From Acidimangrovimonas pyrenivorans (GTDB taxonomy: Bacteria; Pseudomonadota; Alphaproteobacteria; Rhodobacterales; Rhodobacteraceae), in assembly GCF_042643245.1 (NCBI RefSeq), contig NZ_JBHRSK010000016.1, positions 1-64,000 of the forward strand: DNA of 64,000 nt. Direction: 5' to 3'. Below the pieces are notes generated by a model that saw only the letters and a list, made by a program, of their open reading frames with translations, had not been told where the DNA came from and searched no databases. How positions within the stretch are numbered: the first letter of the stretch is position 1; every line of letters begins with the position of its first letter. The position numbers and the translations under genes are program-made. Below, in pieces: positions 35,463 through 44,433 of the stretch.

Positions 35463-36647
35463 ATGCGCGAGACGATCGAAATCAATCTGCTGGGCGGGGT
35501 TTCCGAGATCCCGGCCGGCGACTGGGACGCCTGCGCCTGTCCCGAGGCGGCCGAGGGCGGCCGCCCCGACGATCCCTTCACCACCCACCGTTTCCTGTCG
35601 GCGCTGGAACGCTCGGGCTCGGTCGGGCCCGGCACCGGTTGGGACGCGCGGCCGCTGGTGGCGCGGGCGGGCGAGCAGGTGATCGCCGTCGCCCCGCTCT
35701 ATGTCAAGAGCCACAGCCAGGGCGAATACATCTTCGATTTCAACTGGGCCCATGCCTACGAGCGCGCCGGCGGCCGCTACTATCCCAAGCTGCAGATCGC
35801 GGTGCCCTTCACCCCCGCCACCGGCCGCCGTCTGCTGGCCCTGCCGGGGCTGGAGGAGACCGGCCGCGCCGCGCTGGTCCAGGGCGCGGTCCAGATCGCG
35901 GCCGAGAACCAGCTGTCCTCGCTCCATGTCACCTTCTGCACCGCGGAAGAGGCCGAGGCCGGCGCGGCGATGGGGCTGATGCACCGTGTCACCCAGCAGT
36001 TCCACTGGGAGAACCGCGGTTACGACAGCTTCGACGCCTTCCTCGCCGGCCTGTCCTCGCGCAAGCGCAAGACCCTGCGCAAGGAGCGCCGGGTGGCGCA
36101 GGCGTTCGGCGGCACCATCCACGCCCTGACCGGCGACGATCTGCGGCCCGAGCACTGGGATGCCTTCTGGCACTTCTACCAGGACACCGGATCGCGCAAA
36201 TGGGGCACGCCCTACCTGACCCGCGCCTTCTTCGACGAGCTGCACCGGACCATGCGCGACGACGTGCTGCTGGTGCTGGCCGAGCGCGACGGGGCCTACG
36301 TCGCCGGGGCGCTGAACTTCATCGGCCGCGACACGCTCTACGGCCGCTACTGGGGCTGCGTCGAGGATCACCCCTGCCTGCATTTCGAGCTCTGCTATTA
36401 CCAGGCCATCGACTATGCGATCGAACACGGCCTCGCCCGGGTCGAGGCCGGGGCGCAGGGCGAGCACAAGCTGGCCCGCGGCTACCTGCCGGTCGAGACC
36501 CATTCGCTGCACTGGATCGGCGATCCCGGCTTCCGCGACGCCATCGCGCGTTTCGTCGAGGCCGAGGCCCGCGCGGTGGGCGAGGAGATCGAGGTGCTGA
36601 CCGCCTACGGCCCGTTCCGCCGCGACGACAGGCAGGAGCAGGAATAG
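35463..36647 (+). CDS. FemAB/GNAT-like protein (DUF482, peptidogalycan biosynthesis family)
   Basis: 394-aa protein of the FemAB-like group PF04339, often annotated as GNAT family N-acetyltransferase. Recognisable stretches are DPFTTHRFLSALERSGS near the N-terminus, EYIFDFNWAHAYERAGGRYY, VTQQFHWENRGYDSFDAFLA, SSRKRKTLRKERR and YYQAIDYAIEHGLARVEAGA with GEHKLARGYLP. The start at 35463 has GGAG five bases upstream; a TTG at 35442 is in frame. The biochemical role is unproven; an aminoacyl or acyl transferase function is inferred from the fold. It follows the GDPD gene on the same strand after 67 bases. Confidence 0.85.
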   Translation: MRETIEINLLGGVSEIPAGDWDACACPEAAEGGRPDDPFTTHRFLSALERSGSVGPGTGWDARPLVARAGEQVIAVAPLYVKSHSQGEYIFDFNWAHAYERAGGRYYPKLQIAVPFTPATGRRLLALPGLEETGRAALVQGAVQIAAENQLSSLHVTFCTAEEAEAGAAMGLMHRVTQQFHWENRGYDSFDAFLAGLSSRKRKTLRKERRVAQAFGGTIHALTGDDLRPEHWDAFWHFYQDTGSRKWGTPYLTRAFFDELHRTMRDDVLLVLAERDGAYVAGALNFIGRDTLYGRYWGCVEDHPCLHFELCYYQAIDYAIEHGLARVEAGAQGEHKLARGYLPVETHSLHWIGDPGFRDAIARFVEAEARAVGEEIEVLTAYGPFRRDDRQEQE

Positions 36648-36842
36648 GGGCGCGTCACCGGCCCGGCCGCGATTTCAAAGGACTGGCCCCCTGGCAAAGA
36701 CGCGCGCTCACACATTGCTCAGAGGGCGCGCGGCCGCCCGGAGTGGGGGGCGGGCGGACGCGTGCCCCGCGCAAGCGCCGGGCGGGACATTTGGCAGATG
36801 ACGCGGCCTCGATACCGCGCGTTGAGCCACGCGCCAGCCCCC

Positions 36843-37829
36843 TCAGATCCCCAGCGCCTTGCAGGTCCTAAAGGCGTCCGTCGCCCGCACCAGCTCGGCG
36901 CTGATCCCGGGTTCCGACAGGGCGTGGCCTGCCGCCGGCACCATCTTGAGGTCGGCGCGCGGCCAGCCGTCGGCCAGGTTCCAGGCCGAGACCGGCGGGC
37001 AGATCATGTCGTAGCGGCCCTGCACGATCACCGCCGGCAGATGCTCGATCCGGTGCTTCTGGGCCAGGATCCAGCCGTCATGCTCGAGGAACCCGGCATT
37101 GGTGAAATAGTGGTTCTCGAGCCGGGCGAAGGCGCGGCAATATTCCGCCGGACCGTCGCCGCGCGGCAGGTCGCTGTCGATCGAGGCCAGCGCGTTCTCC
37201 CAGCCGGCCCAGAGCCGGGCATAGCGCAGCTCCTCGCGCATGTCGCCGCTGAACAGCCGCCGGTGATAGGCGGCGATCAGGTCGCCGCGCTCGCCCTCCG
37301 GCACCGCGGCGCTGAAGCGGGCCCAGAGTTCGGGGAAGAACCGGCCGGCGCCGCCGCCGTAGAACCAGTCCAGCTCGGCCCGGGTCATCAGGAAGACGCC
37401 GCGCAGCACCAGCGCCGCGGCGCGCTCGGGATGGGTGATGGCGTAGATCAGCGACAGCGTCGCGCCCCAGCTGCCGCCGAACAGCATCCAGCGCCCGATC
37501 CCCAGCGCCTCGCGGATCCGCTCCATGTCGGCGACGAGGTCCCAGGTGGTGTTGCCCGTCACGCTGGCATGTGGCCGCGACCGGCCGCAGCCGCGCTGGT
37601 CGAACAGGATGATGCGATAGACCGACGGGTCGAAATAGCGCCGCATCGCCGGGCTGCAGCCGCCGCCGGGCCCGCCATGGACGACGATCACCGGGATGCC
37701 GTCGCGGGCCCCGGACTGTTCGACATAGACATGGTGGCCGTCGCCCGTATCGAGGAATCGCTGGTCGAAGGGGTCGACCGGCGGGTAGAGAAAGGCGGCT
37801 GCGCGTTTTTGGCCTGCGGTTCTGTCCAT
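36843..37829 (-). CDS. pip: Proline iminopeptidase
   Basis: Cytoplasmic alpha/beta-hydrolase of family S33 that removes N-terminal proline, 328 aa. The oxyanion motif HGGPGGGCSP (51-60), DQRGCGRSRPH (78-87), and the nucleophile elbow GGSWGATLSL with Ser 120 are present; catalytic Asp (GRYDMICP) and His (AAGHALSEP) follow near the C-terminus. The start MDRTAGQKRA at 37829 matches the family better than an ATG 12 codons upstream. It is divergent from ubiG, sharing a 68-base promoter region. Confidence 0.95.
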   Translation of the reverse strand: MDRTAGQKRAAAFLYPPVDPFDQRFLDTGDGHHVYVEQSGARDGIPVIVVHGGPGGGCSPAMRRYFDPSVYRIILFDQRGCGRSRPHASVTGNTTWDLVADMERIREALGIGRWMLFGGSWGATLSLIYAITHPERAAALVLRGVFLMTRAELDWFYGGGAGRFFPELWARFSAAVPEGERGDLIAAYHRRLFSGDMREELRYARLWAGWENALASIDSDLPRGDGPAEYCRAFARLENHYFTNAGFLEHDGWILAQKHRIEHLPAVIVQGRYDMICPPVSAWNLADGWPRADLKMVPAAGHALSEPGISAELVRATDAFRTCKALGI

Positions 37830-37897
37830 GACTGACCTATATAACGCAAAGGCGCGCCCCGCCACGGGGTCGGAACGCAGAATCGACAGGAGGTCGC

Positions 37898-38641
37898 ATG
37901 CAAAGCGAAACCACGGTAGATGCCGCCGAAGTTGCCAAGTTCGAGGCGATGGCCGCCGAGTGGTGGGACCCGAGCGGCAAGTTCAAGCCGCTGCATGACA
38001 TGAACCCCTGCCGGCTGGATTACATCACCAGCCAGATTGCCGCCGAATTCGGACGAAACCTTGCCGACGAGGTGCCTTTCAAGGGGCTTCGGCTGCTGGA
38101 TATCGGCTGTGGCGGCGGGCTGCTTTCGGAACCGATGGCGCGGCTGGGGGCCGAGGTGATCGGCGCCGACGCGGCGGCGGGCAACATCCCGGTGGCCCAA
38201 ATTCATGCCGAGCAGACCGGGCTCGACATCGACTACCGCAACGTCACCGCCGAATCGCTGGCGGCGGCGGGCGAACGCTTCGACGTGGTGCTGAACATGG
38301 AAGTGGTCGAACATGTCTCCGACCCGCTCGCCTACCTGTCCGCCTGTCACGACCTGTTGAAACCGGGCGGTCTGATGATCTGTTCGACGCTCAACCGCAA
38401 CGCCAAGAGCTTCGCCATGGCCATCGTCGGCGCCGAATGGGTGATGCGCTGGCTGCCCAAGGGCACCCATGAGTGGAACAAGTTCATCACCCCGGACGAG
38501 CTCTATGACCTGATCCGCCGCGCCGGACTCGACCCGGTCGACCGCAAGGGCATGGTGTTCAACCCGGTCGCCTGGTCGTGGCGGCTGTCCGACCGCGACC
38601 TGTCGGTGAACTACGTCACCGCCAGCGTCCGCCGCGACTGA
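37898..38641 (+). CDS. ubiG: Ubiquinone biosynthesis O-methyltransferase
   Basis: SAM-dependent enzyme performing both O-methylations in ubiquinone synthesis, 247 aa. The family start FEAMAAEWWDPSGKFKPLHD is followed by SAM motif I LLDIGCGGGLLSEPMA (about 67-82), the NMEVVEHVSDP segment, and STLNRNAKSFAMAIVGAEW characteristic of UbiG. GGAGG lies close before the ATG. Typical length and complete domain. Confidence 0.97.
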   Translation: MQSETTVDAAEVAKFEAMAAEWWDPSGKFKPLHDMNPCRLDYITSQIAAEFGRNLADEVPFKGLRLLDIGCGGGLLSEPMARLGAEVIGADAAAGNIPVAQIHAEQTGLDIDYRNVTAESLAAAGERFDVVLNMEVVEHVSDPLAYLSACHDLLKPGGLMICSTLNRNAKSFAMAIVGAEWVMRWLPKGTHEWNKFITPDELYDLIRRAGLDPVDRKGMVFNPVAWSWRLSDRDLSVNYVTASVRRD

Positions 38642-38807
38642 GATGCGTCCCGGCCCGCGGCCGGCGGGCACTCGCCGGCTCTGCCGCGCCCCGTCCGCGA
38701 TGGCCCCGGGCTTGTTCTGCGGGCGGGCTTGGACTGACCCGGAATAACCTTCTCCAAGTCCGGGCCGCGCCAGCATGGCTGTTGGTTTTGCATAGAAACT
38801 TCCGCTC

Positions 38808-39635
38808 ATGGCCCGCGCACCGGGATGCATCACCCAAAAGGAGCTCTGCGCCCGCAACCCAACGACGCAATTCACGCTGCAGAATTCCTACAAGTGGATG
38901 AAGGGCCGGTCGCAGCCGCGCTCGGGAGAGGTCTATCGCGACTGGGCGCTGCTGCTCGATCTCGACCAGTCGGCGCAATTCCTCTCCGACTGTTCGCCCG
39001 ACGTCTTCACCAGCCTCGTCTCGGCCCGCTACGGTCTCGATCCCGCCGGTTCGGGGGCGCCGTCCGCCCCGGCGCCGGCTTCCGACCCGGCGGCCATGTT
39101 CCGGGGCGACTATGCCTGTTGTTCGTCGGCCTGGCCGAAGGCCGCGCGCGGCCGGCGGATCCGGGGCGCGCTGCCGATCTCGCCCGACGCCGACGGCACC
39201 CTGCGCGCCAGCTACGAGGAACGGGTGAGCGGTGGCACGCTGCACTATTCCGGACCCGTGCGGGTGGCCAAGCGCATGCTCTCGATGACGCTCTCGGATA
39301 CGCGGCCGGATACGCGGCAGGGCCACGCGCTGTTTCTGAACTTTCCGCCGCCGCTGCCACCCGTCACGGTGCTGACGGGCCTGCTGGCCGGCTCGGCCTA
39401 CCAGGACTTCGAAACCCGCCCGACCGCCTCGCGCATTCTCTGCGTGCGCAGCCTGCAACCCGCCGGGGCGATCGCACGGGACAATCGCTATATCGACCGG
39501 TGCTCCGAGACCATCGACCGGGACCTTGAAAGCCTCGGCTACGATCTCGGGCCAGAGCGCGAGATCGGGGCACTGTGCCGGGAGTTTCTGACCACGCCCG
39601 GAACCGGCGGCCGGCTTGAGGTTCCGCTGTCCTAG
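38808..39635 (+). CDS. Hypothetical protein with HTH-like N-terminus
   Basis: 275-aa protein I cannot name. The N-terminal 60 residues (ITQKELCARNPTTQFTLQNS, YKWMKGRSQPRSGEVYRDWA) have the look of a small helix-turn-helix domain, seen at the start of some alphaproteobacterial regulators. After a proline/alanine linker (about residues 78-92), a C-terminal domain contains YEERVSGGTLHYSGPVRVAK and LTGLLAGSAYQDFETRPTAS. No signal peptide or membrane segment. The reading frame opens only at 38796, and no ribosome site is visible before the ATG, so the start may be poorly translated or leaderless. It is downstream of ubiG on the same strand but 166 bases away. Confidence 0.6.
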   Translation: MARAPGCITQKELCARNPTTQFTLQNSYKWMKGRSQPRSGEVYRDWALLLDLDQSAQFLSDCSPDVFTSLVSARYGLDPAGSGAPSAPAPASDPAAMFRGDYACCSSAWPKAARGRRIRGALPISPDADGTLRASYEERVSGGTLHYSGPVRVAKRMLSMTLSDTRPDTRQGHALFLNFPPPLPPVTVLTGLLAGSAYQDFETRPTASRILCVRSLQPAGAIARDNRYIDRCSETIDRDLESLGYDLGPEREIGALCREFLTTPGTGGRLEVPLS

Positions 39636-40023
39636 ACGGAAGCCCTGGCCATGGCCTTCGCGCGACTGCAAATGCCCTGAGGCCCACGGCGGCGCGGGCC
39701 GGCCATCGCTCCGTTCACGAGGGGCTATTTGTGGACACTTGCGGACAAGCATAGCCGAACTTTTCCATAAAAATACGCAAAAACAGCGACTTAATCCCGC
39801 CGGGGCGGCGCCCGCGCAGCGGGATGTCGCGCCGGGCCGGCGCTGGCCGCCGGACGGCGAGCGCCGCGCCCGGGCAGCGCCTTCGGCTTGCGCGTGACGA
39901 CGACCTGGGAAGGGCTATCGGCGCCCGTGATGCGCGTGGCGAGTGGTTCAGGTGGCAAGCCGCGGCCCCGCCGGGCGGTCCGGGTTTCACAGCCGGACGG
40001 GGGCGGGGCAAGGGAGTGCGAGT
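39636..40023. other. Intergenic region before the two-partner secretion remnant
   Basis: About 390 bases without a convincing gene. A locally AT-rich patch (about 39725-39795, with CCATAAAAATACGCAAAAAC) stands out against the GC-rich surroundings and could hold the promoter of the downstream locus. Confidence 0.3.
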
Positions 40024-41804
40024 ATGAGCAACCGTGCAGAGTGGAAGCGCCTCGGCCGGGCAGGCGTGCTGAGAACGGGGACGGCGCTGGGGCTGCTGAT
40101 GGCCCTGGGGCTGTGCCCAGTGCTGGCGCGGGCCGACGGGGCGCTGCCGCGCGGCGGCGGTCGCCACCAGCGGCAGCGCCCTGACCGTCACCCAGTCGAG
40201 CCGGACGGCGATCCTCAACTGGCAGAGGTTCTCGGTCGGCTCCGGCGCCTCGGTCCATTTCGACAACGGCAGCGGCGCAACGCTGAACCGGGTGCGGGGC
40301 AATGTCACCAGCACCATCGACGGCAGCCTCAGCGCCACCGGCAGCCTGTTCCTCGTCAACCCCGCCGGGGTCGTCGTCGGCTCCGACGGCACCGTCACGA
40401 CCGGCGGCAGCTTCGTCGCCTCCAGCCTCGACGTCAAAGACGGGGACTTCCTCGATGGCGGCAGCCTGACCTTCAGCGGCCCCGGCGGCTCGGTCGCCAA
40501 CCTGGGCACCATCCGCTCGGCGCGGGGCGACGTGGCGCTGATCGCCTAGAAGGTCGGCAATGCCGACACGATCGACGCGCCGCAGGGCACAGCGGCGCTG
40601 GCCGCCGGCACAAGGGTGCTGATGCGCGCGGCGGATGCCGGGAGCGGCGGGCAGTGGTTGCTCGACCCGGTCGACCTCACGGTCGATGCCGTGGCGGCGG
40701 CAACGATCAGCAATTCCTACGCCACTGGCTCAGTGGGCGGCCATAATTCTGGCGGGCTGGTCGGCGTCAGTTACGGAACGCTGAGCAATGTCTACGCCCT
40801 GGGGAAGGCCAGCGGCTCCGGTTCCAGTGGCGGGCTGCTCGCTGTCAGCAGCATCAGCGGCACGATCACCAACGGCTACTGGGATACCGACGTCACCGCC
40901 ACGGCGGGCTGGAACTCGGGCGCCGGCTTGGTGCCGCGGGGCACCGACGGCGCCGGCGATCCGCTCAACGGCGGTAACGGGTTTGCCGGGATCTTCGACA
41001 GGCTCGGCCACAGGATCAGCGACCTGACGATCAACCGGCCGGCGGCGGATTTCGTCGGCCTGCTCGGCTATGCCACGGCAACGCTGCGCAATATCGGCAT
41101 CGTCGGCGGGTCCGTTGCGGGCGGCAATTACACCGGCGATCTGGCGGGTCAGGGGCAGGACGTCAGCAACGCCTATGCCACCGGCAGCGTCAGCGGCAAC
41201 GATCAGGTCGGCGGGCTGGAGCGACACCCTTCCCGGCAAGACCGGCCGGACCGCGGTCGACCTGCGCCTCAAGGCCAATCCGCGCGGGGTCATGGCCGGC
41301 AATGACGGCGCCACCTGGAACAGCTACTCGAACGGCCGGGTGAGCTCCGTCCGCTACGGCTATGCCGCGCTCGACCTCGACCGCGGCAGGCGGCTGGGCG
41401 CCGGAACCAGCTGGCACAGCCACCTCTCGGCGATCCTCACCGGCAGCCCGCTGCCCGATCCCGAGCGGCTGTCGCTGGGCGGGCTGGACGCGGTGCGCGG
41501 CTACGGCTTCGACGATGCCAGCGTCGAAGCCGGGGCGATCTGGCGCAACGAGGTCCGGCTGCCCGGTTTCGGCCTGCGCGCAAGCGGCCGCGACCGGCTG
41601 CGGCCCTACCTCTTCGTCGACATCGCCAGCGGCCAGGACCGGGCCAGCGGCACCTCGACCACCCTTGTCGCCCGTGGCCTCGGCGTCGATTATGCCGCCG
41701 GAGGACTGACGGCCACCGTCACCGCCGGACAGGCGCTGCGCAGCGCCGGCAACACCAGGGCGCATGACTGGACCGTGCTGGCCCGGCTCACCGCCCGGTT
41801 CTGA
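40024..41804 (+). pseudogene. Collapsed two-partner secretion locus: TpsA 5' part fused to TpsB 3' part
   Basis: The start (MSNRAEWKRL and a hydrophobic signal to about 40134) leads into ALPRGG, after which the true frame shifts by one at about 40160. That frame encodes a clear TPS domain: TSGSALTVTQSS, NWQRFSVGSGASVHFDNGSG, NRVRGNVTSTIDGSLSATGS and LFLVNPAGVVVGSDG. A TAG at 40547-40549 interrupts LIA-stop-KVGN where homologues have a sense codon. The same frame continues through GLUG-like repeats (SNSYATGSVGG, NAYATGSVSG). At about 41217 the frame shifts again and the sequence becomes the C-terminal barrel of a FhaC/ShlB-type TpsB transporter: RLSLGGLDAVRGYGFDDAS, IWRNEVRLPGF and a final ARLTARF. 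The POTRA region of TpsB and most of the TpsA passenger are absent. I infer decay with a large internal deletion; it should not yield a functional product. Confidence 0.8.
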
Positions 41805-41819
41805 CAGACAGGAGAGAGC

Positions 41820-42377
41820 ATGCCGATCAAGACATTGCGCGCATCGCTGCTGGCGCTGGGGCTGGGGCTGGCCCTCGCGGCCGGCGCGGCCATGGCCCAG
41901 ACGCAAGCCAGGCCGGCCGCCGACCTGCCGGGCGGCGCCAGTGCCCTGCGCAAGGTCCATGGCGACTGGACCGTCGCCTGCCAGATGGTGACGGGGGACA
42001 AGAGCGCGGCCAAGAAATGCGTCCTGTCGCAGGAGCAGGTCAATCCGCGCAAGCAGCGCACCTTGGCGATCAACCTGGTGCCGAAGGGCGACGGCTCTCA
42101 GGGCGCGATCGTCCTGCCCTTCGGCGTCGCCGTCACCAAGGGCGTCACGCTGGCGGTCGACGGCATCGCCCTGGGTGCGCCGCGGCCGTTCTCGACCTGC
42201 CTGCAACTGGGCTGCATCGTGCCGCTGATACTGGACGCCAAGGAGCTCGCCGGGCTGGTCGAGGGCAAGCTGCTCACCGTCACCGTCCGCACCCTCTCGG
42301 ATCGCAAGCTGACCCTGCCGGTCTCGCTCAAGGGCCTGAAGGGCGGGCTGGCGCGCACCCGCGACCTGCTCAACTGA
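41820..42377 (+). CDS. Invasion-associated locus B (IalB) family protein
   Basis: 185-aa secreted protein. A signal peptide (LRASLLALGLGLALAAGAAM, cleavage after about residue 26) is followed by the IalB domain: KVHGDWTVACQ, KKCVLSQEQVNPRKQR, GVTLAVDG, and the paired-cysteine segment FSTCLQLGCIVPLILDA. Four cysteines likely form two disulfides in the periplasm. GGAGAG precedes the ATG, 15 bases after the end of the TPS remnant. Despite the family name, many non-pathogens have IalB proteins, so no invasion role should be assumed. Confidence 0.9.
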   Translation: MPIKTLRASLLALGLGLALAAGAAMAQTQARPAADLPGGASALRKVHGDWTVACQMVTGDKSAAKKCVLSQEQVNPRKQRTLAINLVPKGDGSQGAIVLPFGVAVTKGVTLAVDGIALGAPRPFSTCLQLGCIVPLILDAKELAGLVEGKLLTVTVRTLSDRKLTLPVSLKGLKGGLARTRDLLN

Positions 42378-42391
42378 CGGCGCGGCGGAGC

Positions 42392-42733
42392 TCAGTCGCG
42401 CAGACCGTCCTCGTCGAGCAGGTGGCGGCCGTCGCGGCTTTCCACCTCGATCACCCAGAGATCGGGATCGAAACCGCGCTGGCGGGCGATGGCGGCGTCG
42501 ACCTCGGCCTCGTCGCCCTCGGCCAGCACCACCCAGGCACGGGCGCCGGTCATCAGATCGAAGCTGCGCTGGAAGGCGCAGGCCTTGCCGTCCAGCGTCG
42601 CCAGCTTGACCAGCACCGCGCCGGCGGTGTCGTCGCCATGGGCGGTGACGAAGGCCGGGATATCGGCCAGCCGCAGCCGCGCCAGGTAGGCGCGGACCCA
42701 GAATTCCGACGTCAGCCTCGGCTCACTCGCCAT
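42392..42733 (-). CDS. DUF1491 family protein
   Basis: 113-aa cytoplasmic protein typical of DUF1491, found next to era/recO in many Rhodobacterales and relatives. The family pattern is visible: LTSEFWVRAYLARLRLADIP, AVLVKLATLDGKACAFQRSF, GARAWVVLAEGDEAEVDAAI and ARQRGFDPDLWVIEVESRDG with GRHLLDEDGL at the end. The ATG at 42733 overlaps the end of era by 11 bases, so it is probably coupled to era. Function unknown. Confidence 0.85.
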   Translation of the reverse strand: MASEPRLTSEFWVRAYLARLRLADIPAFVTAHGDDTAGAVLVKLATLDGKACAFQRSFDLMTGARAWVVLAEGDEAEVDAAIARQRGFDPDLWVIEVESRDGRHLLDEDGLRD

Positions 42734-43631
42734 CCTTGAAATCGAGCCCCATCTCGGAATAGCGCTCGGCCTCGTCGAGCCAGCCGGGCCGGACCTTGAC
42801 CTGCAGGAACAGGTGGACCGGGCGACCGAGGAACTCGGCGATCTCGGCCCGCGCCGCCTGGCTGATGCCCTTGATCGTCTCGCCCTTGTGGCCCAGCACG
42901 ATACCCTTGTGGCCGTCGCGGGCGACATAGATGATCTGGTCGATCCGGGTCGAGCCGTCCTTGCGGTCCTGCCACTGCTCGGTCTCGACGGTAAGCTGGT
43001 AGGGCAGTTCCTCATGCAGCCGCAGGGTCAGTTTCTCGCGGGTGATCTCGGCGGCGATCATGCGCAGCGGCAGGTCGGCGATCTGGTCCTCGGGATAGAA
43101 CCACGGCCCCTCGGGCAGCTGGCCGGCCAGCCAGTCGCGCAGGTCCTCGACGCCATAGCCGCGCTCGGCCGAGATCATGAAGGTGGCGGCGAAGGGATAG
43201 GCCTCGTTCAGCTGCTCGGTCAGCGCCAGCAGTGCCTCGGCCTTGACCTTGTCGATCTTGTTGATCGCCAGCGCCACGGTCTGGCCCTCGGTCGCCCGCT
43301 CGCGCAGCGCCTCGAGGATGGTCTCGACGCCGGAGGTGATGCCGCGATGGGCCTCGATCAGCAGCACGATCACGTCGGCATCGGCTGCCCCGCTCCAGGC
43401 CGCGGCGACCATGGCGCGGTCAAGCCGGCGGCGCGGGCGGAACAGGCCGGGCGTGTCGACGAAGACGATCTGCGACTCGCCCGCCATGCAGACGCCGCGG
43501 ATCCGGGTCCGCGTGGTCTGGACCTTGTGGGTGACGATCGAGACCTTGGCGCCGACCATGCGGTTGAGCAGGGTCGACTTGCCCGCGTTGGGCTCTCCGA
43601 TCAGGGCGACAAAACCGGCGCGCGTGGTCAT
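42723..43631 (-). CDS. era: GTPase Era
   Basis: Ribosome-assembly GTPase binding the 3' end of 16S rRNA, 302 aa. G1 GEPNAGKS is at residues 12-19; G3 DTPG, G4 NKID and the switch region QTTRTRIRG are present. The C-terminal KH domain includes GHKGETIKGISQAARAEIAE. It follows rnc on the same strand after 112 bases, the classical lepB-rnc-era order. Confidence 0.98.
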   Translation of the reverse strand: MTTRAGFVALIGEPNAGKSTLLNRMVGAKVSIVTHKVQTTRTRIRGVCMAGESQIVFVDTPGLFRPRRRLDRAMVAAAWSGAADADVIVLLIEAHRGITSGVETILEALRERATEGQTVALAINKIDKVKAEALLALTEQLNEAYPFAATFMISAERGYGVEDLRDWLAGQLPEGPWFYPEDQIADLPLRMIAAEITREKLTLRLHEELPYQLTVETEQWQDRKDGSTRIDQIIYVARDGHKGIVLGHKGETIKGISQAARAEIAEFLGRPVHLFLQVKVRPGWLDEAERYSEMGLDFKDGE

Positions 43632-43743
43632 GGGCAGGGGCCTTGTTGGAAATGCAGGGGCTCACATAAGGCAGAAACCCGCCGGATGCCAGAGCCGGGC
43701 GATCGTGCCTGCGGGGCAGGATAGCGGCCGGCCGCCGGGCCGA

Positions 43744-44433
43744 TCAAGCGCCGCCCGCCTCCAGCCGCTCCAGCAGCGCCTTGGCCGCCGTCTGCTCGGC
43801 CTGGCGCTTGGCGCCGGCGCGGGCGCTGGCCGCGGCCCCGTTCTCGAGCCGGACCTCGACAGTGAAGACCGGGGCGTGGTCCGGGCCACTGCGGCCGGTC
43901 TCGACATATTTCGGCGGCGCCATGCCGCGGGCCTGGGCCCATTCCTGCAGGCTGGTCTTGGCGTCGCGGGAATCGGCCTCGACCGAAGCGATCCGCTTGC
44001 CCCAGAGCCGCAGGATCATCGCGCGCGCGGCCTCGAAACCGCCGTCGAGATAGACCGCGGCGATCACCGCCTCCATCCCGTCGCCAAGCAGCGCCTCCTT
44101 GCGCCGGCCGCCCGACATCATCTCGGACCGGCCCAGCTTGAGCACCGCGCCCAGGTCGACCTGGCGGGCGACGTCGGCGCAGGTTTCCTTGCGCACCAGA
44201 GCGTTGAAGCGCGGGGCGAGCTGGCCCTCGGTCGCCGCCTTGTCGGCCGCCAGCAGCGCCTCGGCCATCACCAGCCCCAGCACCCGGTCGCCGAGGAATT
44301 CCAGCCGCTGGTTGTCGGGCCGGGTCGGCGAGGAGATCGAGGCATGGGTGACGGCGCGCAACAACAGTTCGGGCCGCCGGAACTCATGCCCGATGCGGTC
44401 GGAAAACGCCTGAAGATCGCCGGAAAGCTTCAC
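43744..44433 (-). CDS. rnc: Ribonuclease III
   Basis: Endonuclease cutting double-stranded RNA in rRNA and mRNA processing, 229 aa. The RNase III signature QRLEFLGDRVLGLVMAEAL is present, with the second acidic cluster in LGDGMEAVIAAVYLDGG. The C-terminal dsRNA-binding domain includes TSLQEWAQARGMAPPKY and ASARAGAKRQAEQTAAKALL. Its start overlaps the lepB stop by four bases (ATGA, 44430-44433). Confidence 0.97.
   Translation of the reverse strand: MKLSGDLQAFSDRIGHEFRRPELLLRAVTHASISSPTRPDNQRLEFLGDRVLGLVMAEALLAADKAATEGQLAPRFNALVRKETCADVARQVDLGAVLKLGRSEMMSGGRRKEALLGDGMEAVIAAVYLDGGFEAARAMILRLWGKRIASVEADSRDAKTSLQEWAQARGMAPPKYVETGRSGPDHAPVFTVEVRLENGAAASARAGAKRQAEQTAAKALLERLEAGGA

Noticed and set aside
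40024..41804. Several short separate genes in the TPS remnant
   Set aside because: The pieces are consecutive parts of TpsA and TpsB homology in different frames; they are better described as one degraded locus.
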